Part shown: piece after piece, positions 36,558 through 44,774 of the stretch | How positions within the stretch are numbered: position 1 is the stretch's first letter | Layout of the letters: every line of letters starts with the position of its first letter | NCBI GenBank assembly: GCA_002841945.1 | Contig: PHBI01000019.1 | Coordinates: 47,114 to 99,808 of the forward strand | DNA length: 52,695 nt | From: Deltaproteobacteria bacterium HGW-Deltaproteobacteria-14 | Lineage (GTDB): Bacteria; Myxococcota_A; UBA9042; PHBI01 | Reading direction: 5' to 3' | Translations under genes and position numbers: made by a program | The notes under the pieces: generated by a model | The model's input: only the letters and a program-made list of their open reading frames with translations | Databases searched by the model: none | Told to the model about the DNA's origin: nothing

Positions 36558-37504
36558 TGGACCTCCACGGTGGTGGCCGCTGACAGGGCGCCGAGGGTCG
36601 CGCTGATCTCGCAGGTCCCGGCGGCGAGGCCGGTGACCTGGTAGACCGCGTCGCCGAGGACCGCGGACTGAGCCACGCTGCAGTGGGTCGGCGTGGTGGT
36701 CGTGACGGTCACGAGGCCGGTGAGCCCCAAGATCGCTTCGACCGCGTCGTTGTCGGCCTCCACGATCACGGTGGTGGCGCCGCCGCTCGCGACGGAGGGG
36801 GTGGGGCTGCCGTCCGCCCGCGCGAAGGCGAGCCGGGTGATGTCGCTCACCGGCACCACCGTGACGGTCAGCGGGTCGGCCCCGAGCGGTGTCAGGGTGA
36901 CGTCCCCGGGCTCCATGAAGTCGACCGACAGCAGCCCGGCGCTGGTCGTCGTGGCCGCCGCCGCCGCCGCCGCGGGGGCGACCTCAACCGGCAGCGGCCC
37001 GTAGCCGATGAGCTGGCGCGCGTTCGAGTCGGTCAGCGTGAACGGAAAGCGCGCCGTCCCGCCCTGGGCGACGCGAACCGGGGGCGACTCCGGCACCAGC
37101 GCGCGGCCGGGCTGGAGCAGCGTCACCCGCGCGAGCGCGTTCACGGCGAGGTCGAAGCTGTCGTTGCCGGCGGCGCTGACGACCTCGACCTTGGTGGTGC
37201 CGACCTGCTTGGCCTTGAGGGTGAAGCGGCCCTCCTGCGTCGCGGTGACGACCGCGATGGTCTGGTCGGTGGGCTGGGCGAGGTTGACCTTGGCCGGGAG
37301 GCGGTCGCCGCCGGCGACGTAGACCTGGACGTCGGCCGACAGCCCTGCGGCGAGGGGCGTCCCGAAGGCGAAGGGGACGACGCGGTCGGAGCTCACGAGC
37401 TCGAACTCGAGGTTGCCCTCGTCGCCGCTCTTGACGAGATCGCAGCCGGCGAGCGCGGGGAGGATCAGCAGGGCGGACAAGAGCGGGAACAGCGCGCGAG
37501 TCAT
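36554..37504 (-). CDS. Ig-like lipoprotein
   Basis: A 316-aa lipoprotein (MTRALFPLLSALLILPALAGC, C21). The mature protein is beta-rich with three or four Ig-like modules (AVVTATQEGRFTLKAKQVGTTKVEV, GLLSVDFMEPGDVTLTPLG, AVYQVTGLAAGTCEISATLG), similar to BIG domains of surface proteins. An Ala run (AAAAAAAA, about 178-188) is encoded by a GCC repeat near 36955-36975. It overlaps moaC by 4 bp and follows the transglycosylase-like gene by 45 bp. It is probably exported to the cell surface. Confidence 0.75.
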   Translation of the reverse strand: MTRALFPLLSALLILPALAGCDLVKSGDEGNLEFELVSSDRVVPFAFGTPLAAGLSADVQVYVAGGDRLPAKVNLAQPTDQTIAVVTATQEGRFTLKAKQVGTTKVEVVSAAGNDSFDLAVNALARVTLLQPGRALVPESPPVRVAQGGTARFPFTLTDSNARQLIGYGPLPVEVAPAAAAAAATTTSAGLLSVDFMEPGDVTLTPLGADPLTVTVVPVSDITRLAFARADGSPTPSVASGGATTVIVEADNDAVEAILGLTGLVTVTTTTPTHCSVAQSAVLGDAVYQVTGLAAGTCEISATLGALSAATTVEVQ

Positions 37505-37549
37505 GCGAGCCTCCGGGCGGGGTTGGGGGCCGACGGGGTGAGCCCCCTT

Positions 37550-38491
37550 CTACCGCTTGGCGCGGGCCGACGCTACCTGCTCCTCGCGGGCGAGCCCCCG
37601 GTGCCACTGCTCGAGGCGCGCGACGTGGGAGCTGACGCGCTTGCAGCTGTAGCCCGACTTCTTGCCCCCCTGGGAGAGCCACAGCTCGGCGGCCTTCCAG
37701 GCGTTCTTGGGCCGGCACATGCGGCTCGACTTCGCGTAGATGCGGCGCAGGTTCCACAGCCAGCACTGCGCCGACGCGATCGGGTCGTGGCGCAGGTCGG
37801 GCGCGCCGCACAGGCTCGCGAGCTGCGGGTGGAGCTGCAGGATCCCGATGGCGGCGCCCCCGTCGCCGACGACCGCGTCGAGCTGGTAGGCCGCTTCGCT
37901 GCACCACGCGGCCAGCGTGACGCCCCGCAGCTCGTCGGGGATCCCGTAGTCCTTCTCGACGCGGATGAGCTCGAGCATCACGAAGGGCTTGGCGTAGCGC
38001 GCCGCCGCGTTGTCGCAGTGGTACATCGCGAACTCGACGATGCGGCGCTCCTCCTCGGTCGGGGGATCGTAGAGCGGGGCGCGGGGACCGGCCTTGGCCA
38101 CCTCGGGCAGGGTCGCGCGCAGCGCCTTGGCGTCACCGTCGGTCCAGCTGTCGATGGCGCGCACGAGCAGCACGCGGTAGCCCTCCTCCCGGACCTCCGG
38201 GGGGACGTCGCGCACGATGATCTCCAGCGCCTCGGGCGCGGCCAGGGGGCCGATGAGCGGGGGGGGACCGGCCGCCGCGGCGACCGGCGAGAGCACGCCG
38301 AACACGACGAACACGCAGGCCGCGAGCGGGCGCGCGGCGTGGTGGCCGCGCCACGTGGGCGAGCCCAACCGGCGGGCTAATGGGGCCTCGGCGTCGTCGT
38401 TGGCTGGTGGGCCGACGAGCTCGAGCCCCAGTGCTGTGGCGGCCGCGCCCGCACGGGCGGCTCGTCCCTCCATATTCATGCCGGCGCCCAT
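37550..38491 (-). CDS. Lytic-transglycosylase-like secreted protein
   Basis: A 313-aa ORF. A hydrophobic segment (LAACVFVVFGVLSPVAAAAG, about 56-75) looks like a signal but lies far from the first ATG, so the true start may be a downstream non-ATG codon. The C-terminal domain (about 150-290) has a lysozyme-like fold pattern: a candidate Glu in AAWCSEAAYQL, then GGAAIGILQLHPQLASLCG and DPIASAQCWLWNLRRIY, similar to the GAIGLMQ motif of soluble transglycosylases. Six Cys could form disulfides. Its 5' end lies about 60 bp from the metal-operator box at 38549. Confidence 0.7.
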   Translation of the reverse strand: MGAGMNMEGRAARAGAAATALGLELVGPPANDDAEAPLARRLGSPTWRGHHAARPLAACVFVVFGVLSPVAAAAGPPPLIGPLAAPEALEIIVRDVPPEVREEGYRVLLVRAIDSWTDGDAKALRATLPEVAKAGPRAPLYDPPTEEERRIVEFAMYHCDNAAARYAKPFVMLELIRVEKDYGIPDELRGVTLAAWCSEAAYQLDAVVGDGGAAIGILQLHPQLASLCGAPDLRHDPIASAQCWLWNLRRIYAKSSRMCRPKNAWKAAELWLSQGGKKSGYSCKRVSSHVARLEQWHRGLAREEQVASARAKR

Positions 38492-38548
38492 AACGCATTT
38501 CGTCAGGCATGGGAATCACCATGTCGGCCAGGTGCCGCCATGTAACGA

Positions 38549-38565
38549 TTGCAAGGTAGTTGCAT
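38549..38565. promoter_or_regulatory. Zur/Fur-like operator box 1 (TGCAA-N5-TTGCA)
   Basis: TTGCAAGGTAGTTGCAT holds a 5-5 inverted repeat TGCAA/TTGCA with a 5-nt centre, the 7-1-7 geometry of Fur-family boxes. It differs from box 2 (40408) at only two centre bases. It overlaps the AAGG and the ATG at 38564. It lies between the divergent transglycosylase-like and ZIP-permease genes. Confidence 0.6.
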
Positions 38566-40357
38566 GTGTGCTAGCTGGGCCGCCTCGCTCATGGGGTTCC
38601 TGCTCACCAGTCTGCTCGCGCTGCTCCTCGGGCCGGTCCTCGCGACCGCCTTCCGCAGGAGCGATCGCGTGCTGGCTGGGCTCGACGGCTTCGTCATCGC
38701 CGCGATCGTAGGCCTCGTCGTGCTCCACATCCTGCCCCACGCCGTCGGCGCCGGCGGGCTCTGGGTGATGGCGGCGGCGGTGGTGGGGCTCCTCCTGCCG
38801 AGCGTCGTCGAGCGGCGCCTCCACGGCCGCGGGGCGCGCTCCGCCGGGCGCGGGGTCATCGCCCTCATCGCCATCGGCTTGGCGATCCACGCGGGCCTCG
38901 ACGGCGCCGCCCTGGCGCTCCCCGACGACCACCACGACGACTCGGGAGTGCTCCTCGCCGCTGGCGTCATCCTCCACCGCATCCCGGTCGGGATCGCGAT
39001 CTGGGGGGCCGCCCGTCCGCTCTGGGGCAGCCTCGGCGCGGGGCTCTTCGTGGCCTTCGTCGCCGCCGCGACGGCGGTCGGCTTCGGCGTCGGGGAGGAG
39101 GTGCTCGGCGCGCTCTCTGGCCCGTTCCTGGGCGCCTTCGAGGCCCTGGTCGCCGGCACGCTGCTCCACGTGGTCGCCGGGCACCGCCTCCCGGCTCTCG
39201 CCTCCGCGACGCCGCACCGGTTCGTCGCCGGGGTCGGCGCGCTCCTCGGGGTCGCCGTCCACGTCGCGATCCTCGACACGCACTTCATCCCGGACGCGGA
39301 CGCCGGGCTGCCCGCGAGCGTCACCTTCACCACGCTCGCGCTGGCGGCGGCCCCCGCGCTCCTCATCGGCTTCGCGGCCGTGGCGGGCGCCGCTTGGGTG
39401 GCCTCCCGCGGCTTCTGGCCGCGCGCCGCCGGCCGGCTCGCGCGCGCCGCGCGGGGCGTCCTGAGCGACGTCCTCGGCGTCATCGAGCCCGGCGCCACAC
39501 CGGGGGGCGGCGCTCCTCGGCCGCTCCTCGGCCCGCTGGCGATCCTCGTGTCGCTGCCCCTGCTCGGCTCCGGCGCGACGGCCACCCGCGTCGCCATCGG
39601 GCTCATCGTCCTGTTCACCCTCGCGCTGGCGCGGCGGCAGGTCGTCGCCCCCACCGGGGTGTCCGAGGGGTGGCGCGCGCAGGTGATGGCGACCGTCGAC
39701 CACGAGGCCCCCTGGTTCGTCGCCGGCGTCGCGCTCGCCGCGATGCTCGAGCCGGTCCTGCCGTGCTCGCTCTTCGACACCATCGCGGCGCCGTGGCAGG
39801 TGGTCATGGCCGCCGCGTTCGCGGCGCCGTGGTACCTGTCGGCCAGCGGGATGACGCCGCTGGCCGCCGTGATGCTGCACAAGGGGGCCTCCCCCGGCGC
39901 CGTCATCGTCTTCTTGATCGTGGGCGCAGGCGTCGCGTTGCGCGTGCCGACCTGTCACGACCCGGCCCACCGTCGCGCGATCCGTCGCGACGGCGCCATC
40001 ACGATCGCGATCGTCGTGGTGAGCGCGTGGATTGCAGATGCCATCTTCGCGCGGGGCGACGGTCTCGCGCTGCACCATGAGGCCAGCCTGGCGCCCTCGG
40101 CGGTCGCCGTGGTGGGGGCCGTCGCGCTGGGGCTCCTCACGGTGGTCGCGCTGTTGAGGCAGGGGCCCCGAGGCTTCATCGCGCAGATCACCGGCCACGG
40201 CGACGACGCCCACGACGATCACGATCACGCCCACGATCACGCCCACGATCACGATCACGATCACGATCACGACGCCGCCCCCCACGACCACGATCCCCAC
40301 GACCACGATCCCCACGACCACGACGGTGAGGATCGCGGCGGGCACCGGCACGGGTAG
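38564..40357 (+). CDS. ZIP-like metal transporter fused to a DUF318-type permease with a His-rich tail
   Basis: A 597-aa membrane protein. The first half (about 10-215) has ZIP features: LHILPHA (as HLLPEA), IHAGLDGAAL (as the ZIP TM4 HxxxDG), and HRIPVGIAI (as TM5 HxxPxG). The second half (about 230-520) resembles SO_0444/DUF318 permeases (AMLEPVLPCSLFD, FAAPWYLSASGMTPLAAVMLHKGASPG). The C-terminus (about 548-597) has 18 His in HDH, PHDHD runs. AAGG 38553 serves ATG 38564; ATG 38591 is a possible alternative. This gene opens the metal island. The direction of transport cannot be decided from sequence. Confidence 0.82.
   Translation: MCASWAASLMGFLLTSLLALLLGPVLATAFRRSDRVLAGLDGFVIAAIVGLVVLHILPHAVGAGGLWVMAAAVVGLLLPSVVERRLHGRGARSAGRGVIALIAIGLAIHAGLDGAALALPDDHHDDSGVLLAAGVILHRIPVGIAIWGAARPLWGSLGAGLFVAFVAAATAVGFGVGEEVLGALSGPFLGAFEALVAGTLLHVVAGHRLPALASATPHRFVAGVGALLGVAVHVAILDTHFIPDADAGLPASVTFTTLALAAAPALLIGFAAVAGAAWVASRGFWPRAAGRLARAARGVLSDVLGVIEPGATPGGGAPRPLLGPLAILVSLPLLGSGATATRVAIGLIVLFTLALARRQVVAPTGVSEGWRAQVMATVDHEAPWFVAGVALAAMLEPVLPCSLFDTIAAPWQVVMAAAFAAPWYLSASGMTPLAAVMLHKGASPGAVIVFLIVGAGVALRVPTCHDPAHRRAIRRDGAITIAIVVVSAWIADAIFARGDGLALHHEASLAPSAVAVVGAVALGLLTVVALLRQGPRGFIAQITGHGDDAHDDHDHAHDHAHDHDHDHDHDAAPHDHDPHDHDPHDHDGEDRGGHRHG
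40211..40324 (+). repeat. Tandem repeat encoding the His/Asp tail
   Basis: Short units CACGAT/CACGCC are followed by three 15-bp copies of CCCCACGACCACGAT/C (40280-40294, 40295-40309, 40310-40324) encoding PHDHD. The array is prone to copy-number change in steps that keep frame. Confidence 0.9.
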
Positions 40358-40407
40358 GCCCGCCGCGGCGCGGGGTGCACACGCGTCGCGTTCGCACTCG
40401 CAGAGAC

Positions 40408-40424
40408 TTGCAAGCCAGTTGCAT
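40408..40424. promoter_or_regulatory. Zur/Fur-like operator box 2 (TGCAA-N5-TTGCA)
   Basis: TTGCAAGCCAGTTGCAT matches box 1 at 15 of 17 bases. Its right half TTGCAT doubles as the -35 of the promoter at 40419-40447, as expected for repressor occlusion. Confidence 0.62.
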
Positions 40425-40447
40425 AAGGCGCGCTCGGTTGTTATTCA
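40419..40447 (+). promoter_or_regulatory. Candidate promoter of the metal uptake operon
   Basis: TTGCAT (40419-40424), a 17-bp spacer and TATTCA (40442-40447) lie about 30 bp before the TTG start at 40477. Box 2 overlaps the -35. Confidence 0.45.
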
Positions 40448-40476
40448 CAGCGCACACCGCCGCTCGGAGTGCTGCC

Positions 40477-41730
40477 TTGCCTCGCTGTTACCGCCTCGCG
40501 CTCGCGCTGCTCACCTCGGTCGCGCCGGGACCCGCCCTCGGCGCGTCGCCCGCCGATGACGGAGCGTCGCCCGGCGTGGCCGATGAGCTCACCCCCGAGG
40601 AGCGGGCCGCCATCGAGCGCGCGCTCGGCGCGGACAGCGAGGCGAGAGGCGACGCCGAGGTGACGCCGCCGACCGCGCAGCCGGTCGGCTTCGCGGCCGT
40701 CCTCCAGAACCTGAACCCGAACATGTCGCTCATCCTCGACGCCGCGGTGTCCTACTTCTCGAGCGCTCCCCTGCAGGTCGGCGCACACGATCCGAACCAC
40801 ACCGGCTTCACCTTCCAGCAGCTCGAGATGCACCTCGACTCGAACGTCGACCCGTTCTTCCGGCTCGACGCCAACCTCGTGTTCTCGCCCTTCGGCGTCG
40901 AGGTCGAGGAGGCCTACGCGACCACCCTCGACCTGCCGGCCGGGCTCCAGCTCCGGGCGGGCCAGTTCCTCACGCGCTTCGGGCGCGTCAACAACACCCA
41001 CCCCCACGCCTGGCACTTCATCGACCAGCCCCTTGTCAACGGCAAGTTCCTCGGGGGGGAGGGCAGCCGCGGGCTCGGCCTCGAGGTGTCGTGGCTGACG
41101 CCGCTGCCGTGGTATGTCGAGCTCGTCGCGTCGGCCACCGATCCCGCCGGCGCCGCGACCGCGCGGAGCTTCTACGGCGCCGAGGACCTCGGCATCTCCG
41201 GGCTCGAGGACGTGTTGTACACCCTCGCGGTGAAGCAGTTCTTCTCACTCGACGACGACTGGTCTCTGCTCTGGGGCCTCTCGGCGCAGCTCGGTCCGAA
41301 CCCGACCGGCAACGGCAATCGCTCGAGCCTCTTCGGCTCGGACCTGCACCTTCGCTACCGCCCGCTCGAACACGCCGGACGCACCAGCGTGGAGCTGACC
41401 GTCGAGGGGATGTTCCGCAGCCGCCAGGTCCCCGACGACGCGCTGCAGGACTGGGGGATGTACGCCCAGCTCGTCTGGCAGATCGACTCCGAGTGGGAGG
41501 TCGGGCTGCGCCATGACTTCGTGAGCGGCGTCGCGGACGACTACCTCGATCCCGACGAGGACTCCGCGCGCAACCGGACGGCGGTCGAGGCCGCCTTCTA
41601 CCCCTCGCACTTCTCTCGCGTCCGTCTGCAGGGCGCCTACGACCGCCCCGCGTGGCGCGACGAGCCCATCTGGGCCGTGAGCCTCGGCCTCGAGGTCTTG
41701 ATCGGCGCCCACGGCGCCCACAGCTACTGA
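40477..41730 (+). CDS. Outer membrane protein of the metal uptake operon
   Basis: A 417-aa protein from TTG 40477 (GGAG 7 bp upstream), with a signal peptide (YRLALALLTSVAPGPALGA). The longer in-frame start at 40375 would lie upstream of the operator and is rejected. The mature protein alternates short strands, as in trans-outer-membrane channels (SLILDAAVSYFSS, HLDSNVDPFFRLDANLVFSP, QLRAGQFLTRFGRVNNTHPHAWHF, VELTVEGMFRSRQ) and ends in SLGLEVLIGA. Such proteins occur in zinc-regulated operons beside ZnuA; zinc specificity here is inferred from the shared operator and neighbours. Confidence 0.8.
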   Translation: MPRCYRLALALLTSVAPGPALGASPADDGASPGVADELTPEERAAIERALGADSEARGDAEVTPPTAQPVGFAAVLQNLNPNMSLILDAAVSYFSSAPLQVGAHDPNHTGFTFQQLEMHLDSNVDPFFRLDANLVFSPFGVEVEEAYATTLDLPAGLQLRAGQFLTRFGRVNNTHPHAWHFIDQPLVNGKFLGGEGSRGLGLEVSWLTPLPWYVELVASATDPAGAATARSFYGAEDLGISGLEDVLYTLAVKQFFSLDDDWSLLWGLSAQLGPNPTGNGNRSSLFGSDLHLRYRPLEHAGRTSVELTVEGMFRSRQVPDDALQDWGMYAQLVWQIDSEWEVGLRHDFVSGVADDYLDPDEDSARNRTAVEAAFYPSHFSRVRLQGAYDRPAWRDEPIWAVSLGLEVLIGAHGAHSY

Positions 41731-41748
41731 CACCGTCCGGAGGACCCC

Positions 41749-42666
41749 ATGTTCACCACGCGCCTCCTCGCGGCGCTCGCCCTCACCGCGGGCCTCGCGA
41801 GCCCGGCCGCGGCCAAGATCGAGGTCGTCGCGACCCTGCCCGACCTCGCCGCGCTGGCCGCGGAGATCGGCGGCGACCTCGTGTCGGTCACGGCGCTCGC
41901 GCGCCCGAGCGAGGACCCGCACTACGTGGATCCGAAGCCGAGCCTGCTCCTGCCCATGTCGCGGGCCGACGTGCTGATCTTCAACGGGCTCGAGCTCGAG
42001 ATCGGCTGGCTCCCGCCGCTGCTGGTCAACGCGCGCAACGGGCGCATCCAGCCGGGCGGCACGGGCTACCTCGACGCGTCGACGCTGGTCCAGACCAAGC
42101 TCCAGGTCCCAGCGGGGCGCATCGACCGCGCCCAGGGTGACATCCACCCCGGCGGCAACCCCCACTTCACCCACGACCCGCGGCGCGCCGCTGAGGTCGC
42201 CCTCGGCATCGGGGCGCGGCTGGCCGCGGTCGACCCGGACCACGCCGCCACCTACCGCGACAACGCCCAGCGCATCGCGACCGAGCTGCGCCGCCTCGCC
42301 AAGCAGCAGGCCGCCAGGTTCGCCGCCCTGCCCGCGGCCAAGCGCCAGGTCGTCGTCTACCACGACTCGTGGGTCTACCTCGCCGACTGGCTCGGGCTCG
42401 AACAGATCGCGACCGTCGAGGAGAAGCCGGGCATCAAGCCGAGCCCCGGCCACGTCGCGCGCGTCCTCTCCACGATGAAGCAGAGCGGCGCCGGGCTCAT
42501 CCTGCAGGAGGAGTACTACCCGCGAAACACCAGCGAGACCCTGTCCAAGCTCGCCAAGGGCGCCCTCGCGGTGCTGCGCGGTGGCGTCCACTTCGAACGC
42601 GGCGAGACCTACGCCGAGCACACCCAAGAGATCGCGGACCAGCTCTATGACGCGCTCACCAAGTAG
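41749..42666 (+). CDS. znuA: Metal ABC transporter substrate-binding protein (ZnuA/cluster A-I)
   Basis: A 305-aa periplasmic binding protein with signal peptide (LLAALALTAGLASPAAA). Metal ligands of the cluster A-I family can be placed: H58 (EDPHYVDPKPS), H139 (GNPHFTHDP), H205 (YHDSWVYLADWLGL) and an acidic residue near 253-255 (QEEYYPR). The Glu at the fourth site is less usual than Asp. The His-rich loop of many ZnuA is missing, so Mn is not excluded. GGAGGACCCC lies before ATG. The 3' end overlaps the next gene by 20 bp. Confidence 0.88.
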   Translation: MFTTRLLAALALTAGLASPAAAKIEVVATLPDLAALAAEIGGDLVSVTALARPSEDPHYVDPKPSLLLPMSRADVLIFNGLELEIGWLPPLLVNARNGRIQPGGTGYLDASTLVQTKLQVPAGRIDRAQGDIHPGGNPHFTHDPRRAAEVALGIGARLAAVDPDHAATYRDNAQRIATELRRLAKQQAARFAALPAAKRQVVVYHDSWVYLADWLGLEQIATVEEKPGIKPSPGHVARVLSTMKQSGAGLILQEEYYPRNTSETLSKLAKGALAVLRGGVHFERGETYAEHTQEIADQLYDALTK

Positions 42667-43483
42667 CTCCCTGATCGCGCTCGCCGGGGCGCTGACCCTG
42701 TCCGCCTGCGCCTTCGCCGACGGCGACCCCTGGGGGCGGCTCGAGCTCGCGGCGGCCGCGCGCTTCGACGCCCCGGCCGACCGCGTGGTCGATGGCGCCG
42801 TCAAGACCGCGCGGAACTACCTCGTGACGCTCGACGCGGTGGACCTCGTCGTCGGCGCGATCACGGTGTCGCAGCGGGCGGAGGGGGCCGCGGCGGCGTT
42901 CGACCCGGCGGACCCTCCCGAGGGCTATTCGCTGTGCCACAACGGCCACTGCCACGCCGCTGACGGTCGCCTCGTCCCCTACGAGGAGATCGCGGCCGAG
43001 CTCGCCGGCGGCGGGGCGAGCGCCGGCCCCTCGGTGACGGTGGTGGCGCTCGACGCCCCGGTGGCCGTGCCGGTCGCGTCGGGGAGCCTCGGCGCCGCCG
43101 CCGCGGTGGCGCTCGGGGCCTGCCCGGGGGGCTGCGTGTTCGAGCGAGGCGCCCTCGACACGGTGCGCGTCACCGTCTCCGCGCTCCGCTTGCGCGGGAC
43201 CGTCCACGACCAGCTCGTGGGGGACGCGGCGCGGCTCCCGGCGGAGGGGCGCGCCTTCGACGTGACCCTGACGCCGACCGACGCGCTCACCGCGTCGCTG
43301 TCCGGCGCCTTCGACAAGGGAGAGCCCGTCGGGCTGCGCCTCGAGGTCACCCTCGCCCTGCCGGCGGCGCTGTTCGACGGCGTCGACTGGTCGGCCGCCG
43401 CCGACGCCGAGCTGCCCGGGCTCACCGCGGCGGCCTTCGGCGAGCACGCCGCGATCGAGGTCGTCGCCGCGCGCTTCGAGTGA
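42647..43483 (+). CDS. Lipoprotein with a CHNGHCH motif in the metal operon
   Basis: A 278-aa lipoprotein (LIALAGALTLSAC, C21) that starts inside the znuA end. The motif SLCHNGHCHAADG (C97-H103) is a dense Cys/His metal-binding candidate, followed by VPYEEIAAEL. The remainder is beta-rich with Ala/Gly stretches. No enzyme family is recognised. The overlap with znuA means co-translation, so a role in periplasmic metal capture or handover is plausible. Confidence 0.72.
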   Translation: MTRSPSSSLIALAGALTLSACAFADGDPWGRLELAAAARFDAPADRVVDGAVKTARNYLVTLDAVDLVVGAITVSQRAEGAAAAFDPADPPEGYSLCHNGHCHAADGRLVPYEEIAAELAGGGASAGPSVTVVALDAPVAVPVASGSLGAAAAVALGACPGGCVFERGALDTVRVTVSALRLRGTVHDQLVGDAARLPAEGRAFDVTLTPTDALTASLSGAFDKGEPVGLRLEVTLALPAALFDGVDWSAAADAELPGLTAAAFGEHAAIEVVAARFE

Positions 43484-43487
43484 TGAA

Positions 43488-44054
43488 ATGCTGCATCGCA
43501 CAATCAACAAGTATGCGAAGGACATTGGAATGGGGGTCTTCATGCTGCAAATGAACAAGCGTACTGCGCGTCTCGCGCTCGTCCTCGGCGCCTGCGTCGC
43601 GTGGGCGGCCTGCGCCGACGACGGCGAGACGGTCGATCCGGACGCCGTCCTCGAGGCCGATGTCTGCGAGCACTTCGAGCAGGGCCCCTTCGGCAGCGCG
43701 ACCGCAGGTGTGGACGCGGCGAGCGCCGCCGACATCACCGGCACTCACACCCGGTGGGACCTGACCCTGGCCGACACCGGCGGTGGGGCGTTCGGCGGCT
43801 ACGCGACGATCGCCGTGGACGCCGCGGCGGCGTATCGGATCTACGTGAACGCGGACGTCGAGCTGGCGATCCGTGACGCGACGGGGGCCGCGGTGGCCGC
43901 CACCAAGAAGACCGGCAGCGACGCCTGCCCGACGATCGGCGCGTCGTTTGTCGCGACCCTCGGCGTCGGCACGTATACCCTCGCTATCTCAGCCGGGAGC
44001 GCGACCACGGTGCAGCTCGTCTACCTCGATCCGAACGCCGAAGAGCACGAGTGA
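43488..44054 (+). CDS. Small secreted protein of the metal operon
   Basis: A 188-aa ORF with several possible starts. ATG 43488 lies 5 bp after the previous stop; ATG 43551 begins directly at the signal (MNKRTARLALVLGACVAWAAC), leaving a 167-aa lipoprotein-like product. The mature part is Ala/Gly/Thr-rich with a beta domain (RIYVNADVELAIRDATGAAV, TLGVGTYTLAISAG) typical of pre-peptidase C-like folds. Its Cys pair (about C59 and C144) could form a disulfide. The end overlaps znuC by 4 bp, so it belongs to the operon. Confidence 0.65.
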   Translation: MLHRTINKYAKDIGMGVFMLQMNKRTARLALVLGACVAWAACADDGETVDPDAVLEADVCEHFEQGPFGSATAGVDAASAADITGTHTRWDLTLADTGGGAFGGYATIAVDAAAAYRIYVNADVELAIRDATGAAVAATKKTGSDACPTIGASFVATLGVGTYTLAISAGSATTVQLVYLDPNAEEHE

Positions 44055-44773
44055 GCGAGGTCGCCCTCAGGCTCGACGGGCTGGTCATCGGGTATCAGGG
44101 CCGGCCGCTGCTGCCTGCGCTGAGCGCCGAGGTGCGGCCCGGCGAGCTGTGGGCGCTCATCGGGCGCAACGGCAGCGGCAAGTCGACGCTGCTGCGGACC
44201 CTCCTCGGGCTGCTCGCGCCGGTCGGCGGGCGGCTCTCTTGGGGGCGGAGCGCGCGGGTCGCCTTCGTCCCCCAGCGCGGCGACCACGAGGACGCGATGC
44301 CGGCGCGGGCCATCGACATGGTGCGCTCGGGGGTCGATCGCGGGTGGTCCTTCGTCGATCCCTTCTTCGTCGGGCGGCGCCGCGAGGCCATCCGCGCCGC
44401 GCTCCACGAGACCCACGCCGACGCCCTGGCCGATGAGGTCTTCGCGACGCTCTCGGAGGGGCAGAAGCAGCGCGTCTGGCTCGCGCGGGCGCTGGCCTCG
44501 TCGCCCTCGGTGATCCTGCTCGACGAGCCGACCAGCGCCCTCGACGCCGTGGCCGAGCGCGAGGCGTTCGAGCTCCTCGACCGGCTCCGCCGCGAGCGCG
44601 GGCTGGCGCTCGTGCTCGCGAGTCACCACATGGCCTTCGTCCCGCGCTTCGCGACCCACGCGGTGCTCGTCGACCGCGACGATCAGGTGGCCCTCGCCGG
44701 GCCGATCGCCGAGGTCCTGGGGTCGGCCACCTACCGCAAGCACTACGGGGCCGCCGCCGTGGACGAGGTCTGA
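44051..44773 (+). CDS. znuC: Metal ABC transporter ATP-binding protein (ZnuC)
   Basis: A 240-aa ABC ATPase starting at GTG 44051. Motifs: Walker A GRNGSGKST (38-46), signature LSEGQKQR (134-141; Glu replaces the usual Gly) and Walker B VILLDEP (about 155-161), then the H-loop in ASHHMAF. It powers the ZnuA/ZnuB importer; gene order and the znuB overlap-scale spacing (1 bp) support the complex. Length is normal. Confidence 0.93.
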   Translation: MSEVALRLDGLVIGYQGRPLLPALSAEVRPGELWALIGRNGSGKSTLLRTLLGLLAPVGGRLSWGRSARVAFVPQRGDHEDAMPARAIDMVRSGVDRGWSFVDPFFVGRRREAIRAALHETHADALADEVFATLSEGQKQRVWLARALASSPSVILLDEPTSALDAVAEREAFELLDRLRRERGLALVLASHHMAFVPRFATHAVLVDRDDQVALAGPIAEVLGSATYRKHYGAAAVDEV

Positions 44774-44774
44774 C

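Noticed and set aside
38591..40357. ATG 38591 as the start of the ZIP-permease
   Set aside because: No ribosome-binding site precedes it, whereas ATG 38564 has AAGG at 7 bp; the choice remains open because operator box 1 overlaps the latter.
43487..43558. Possible third operator box in the ATGCTGCA repeats near 43487 and 43542
   Set aside because: Neither copy has the TGCAA-N5-TTGCA form, and the gene is co-transcribed with upstream genes.
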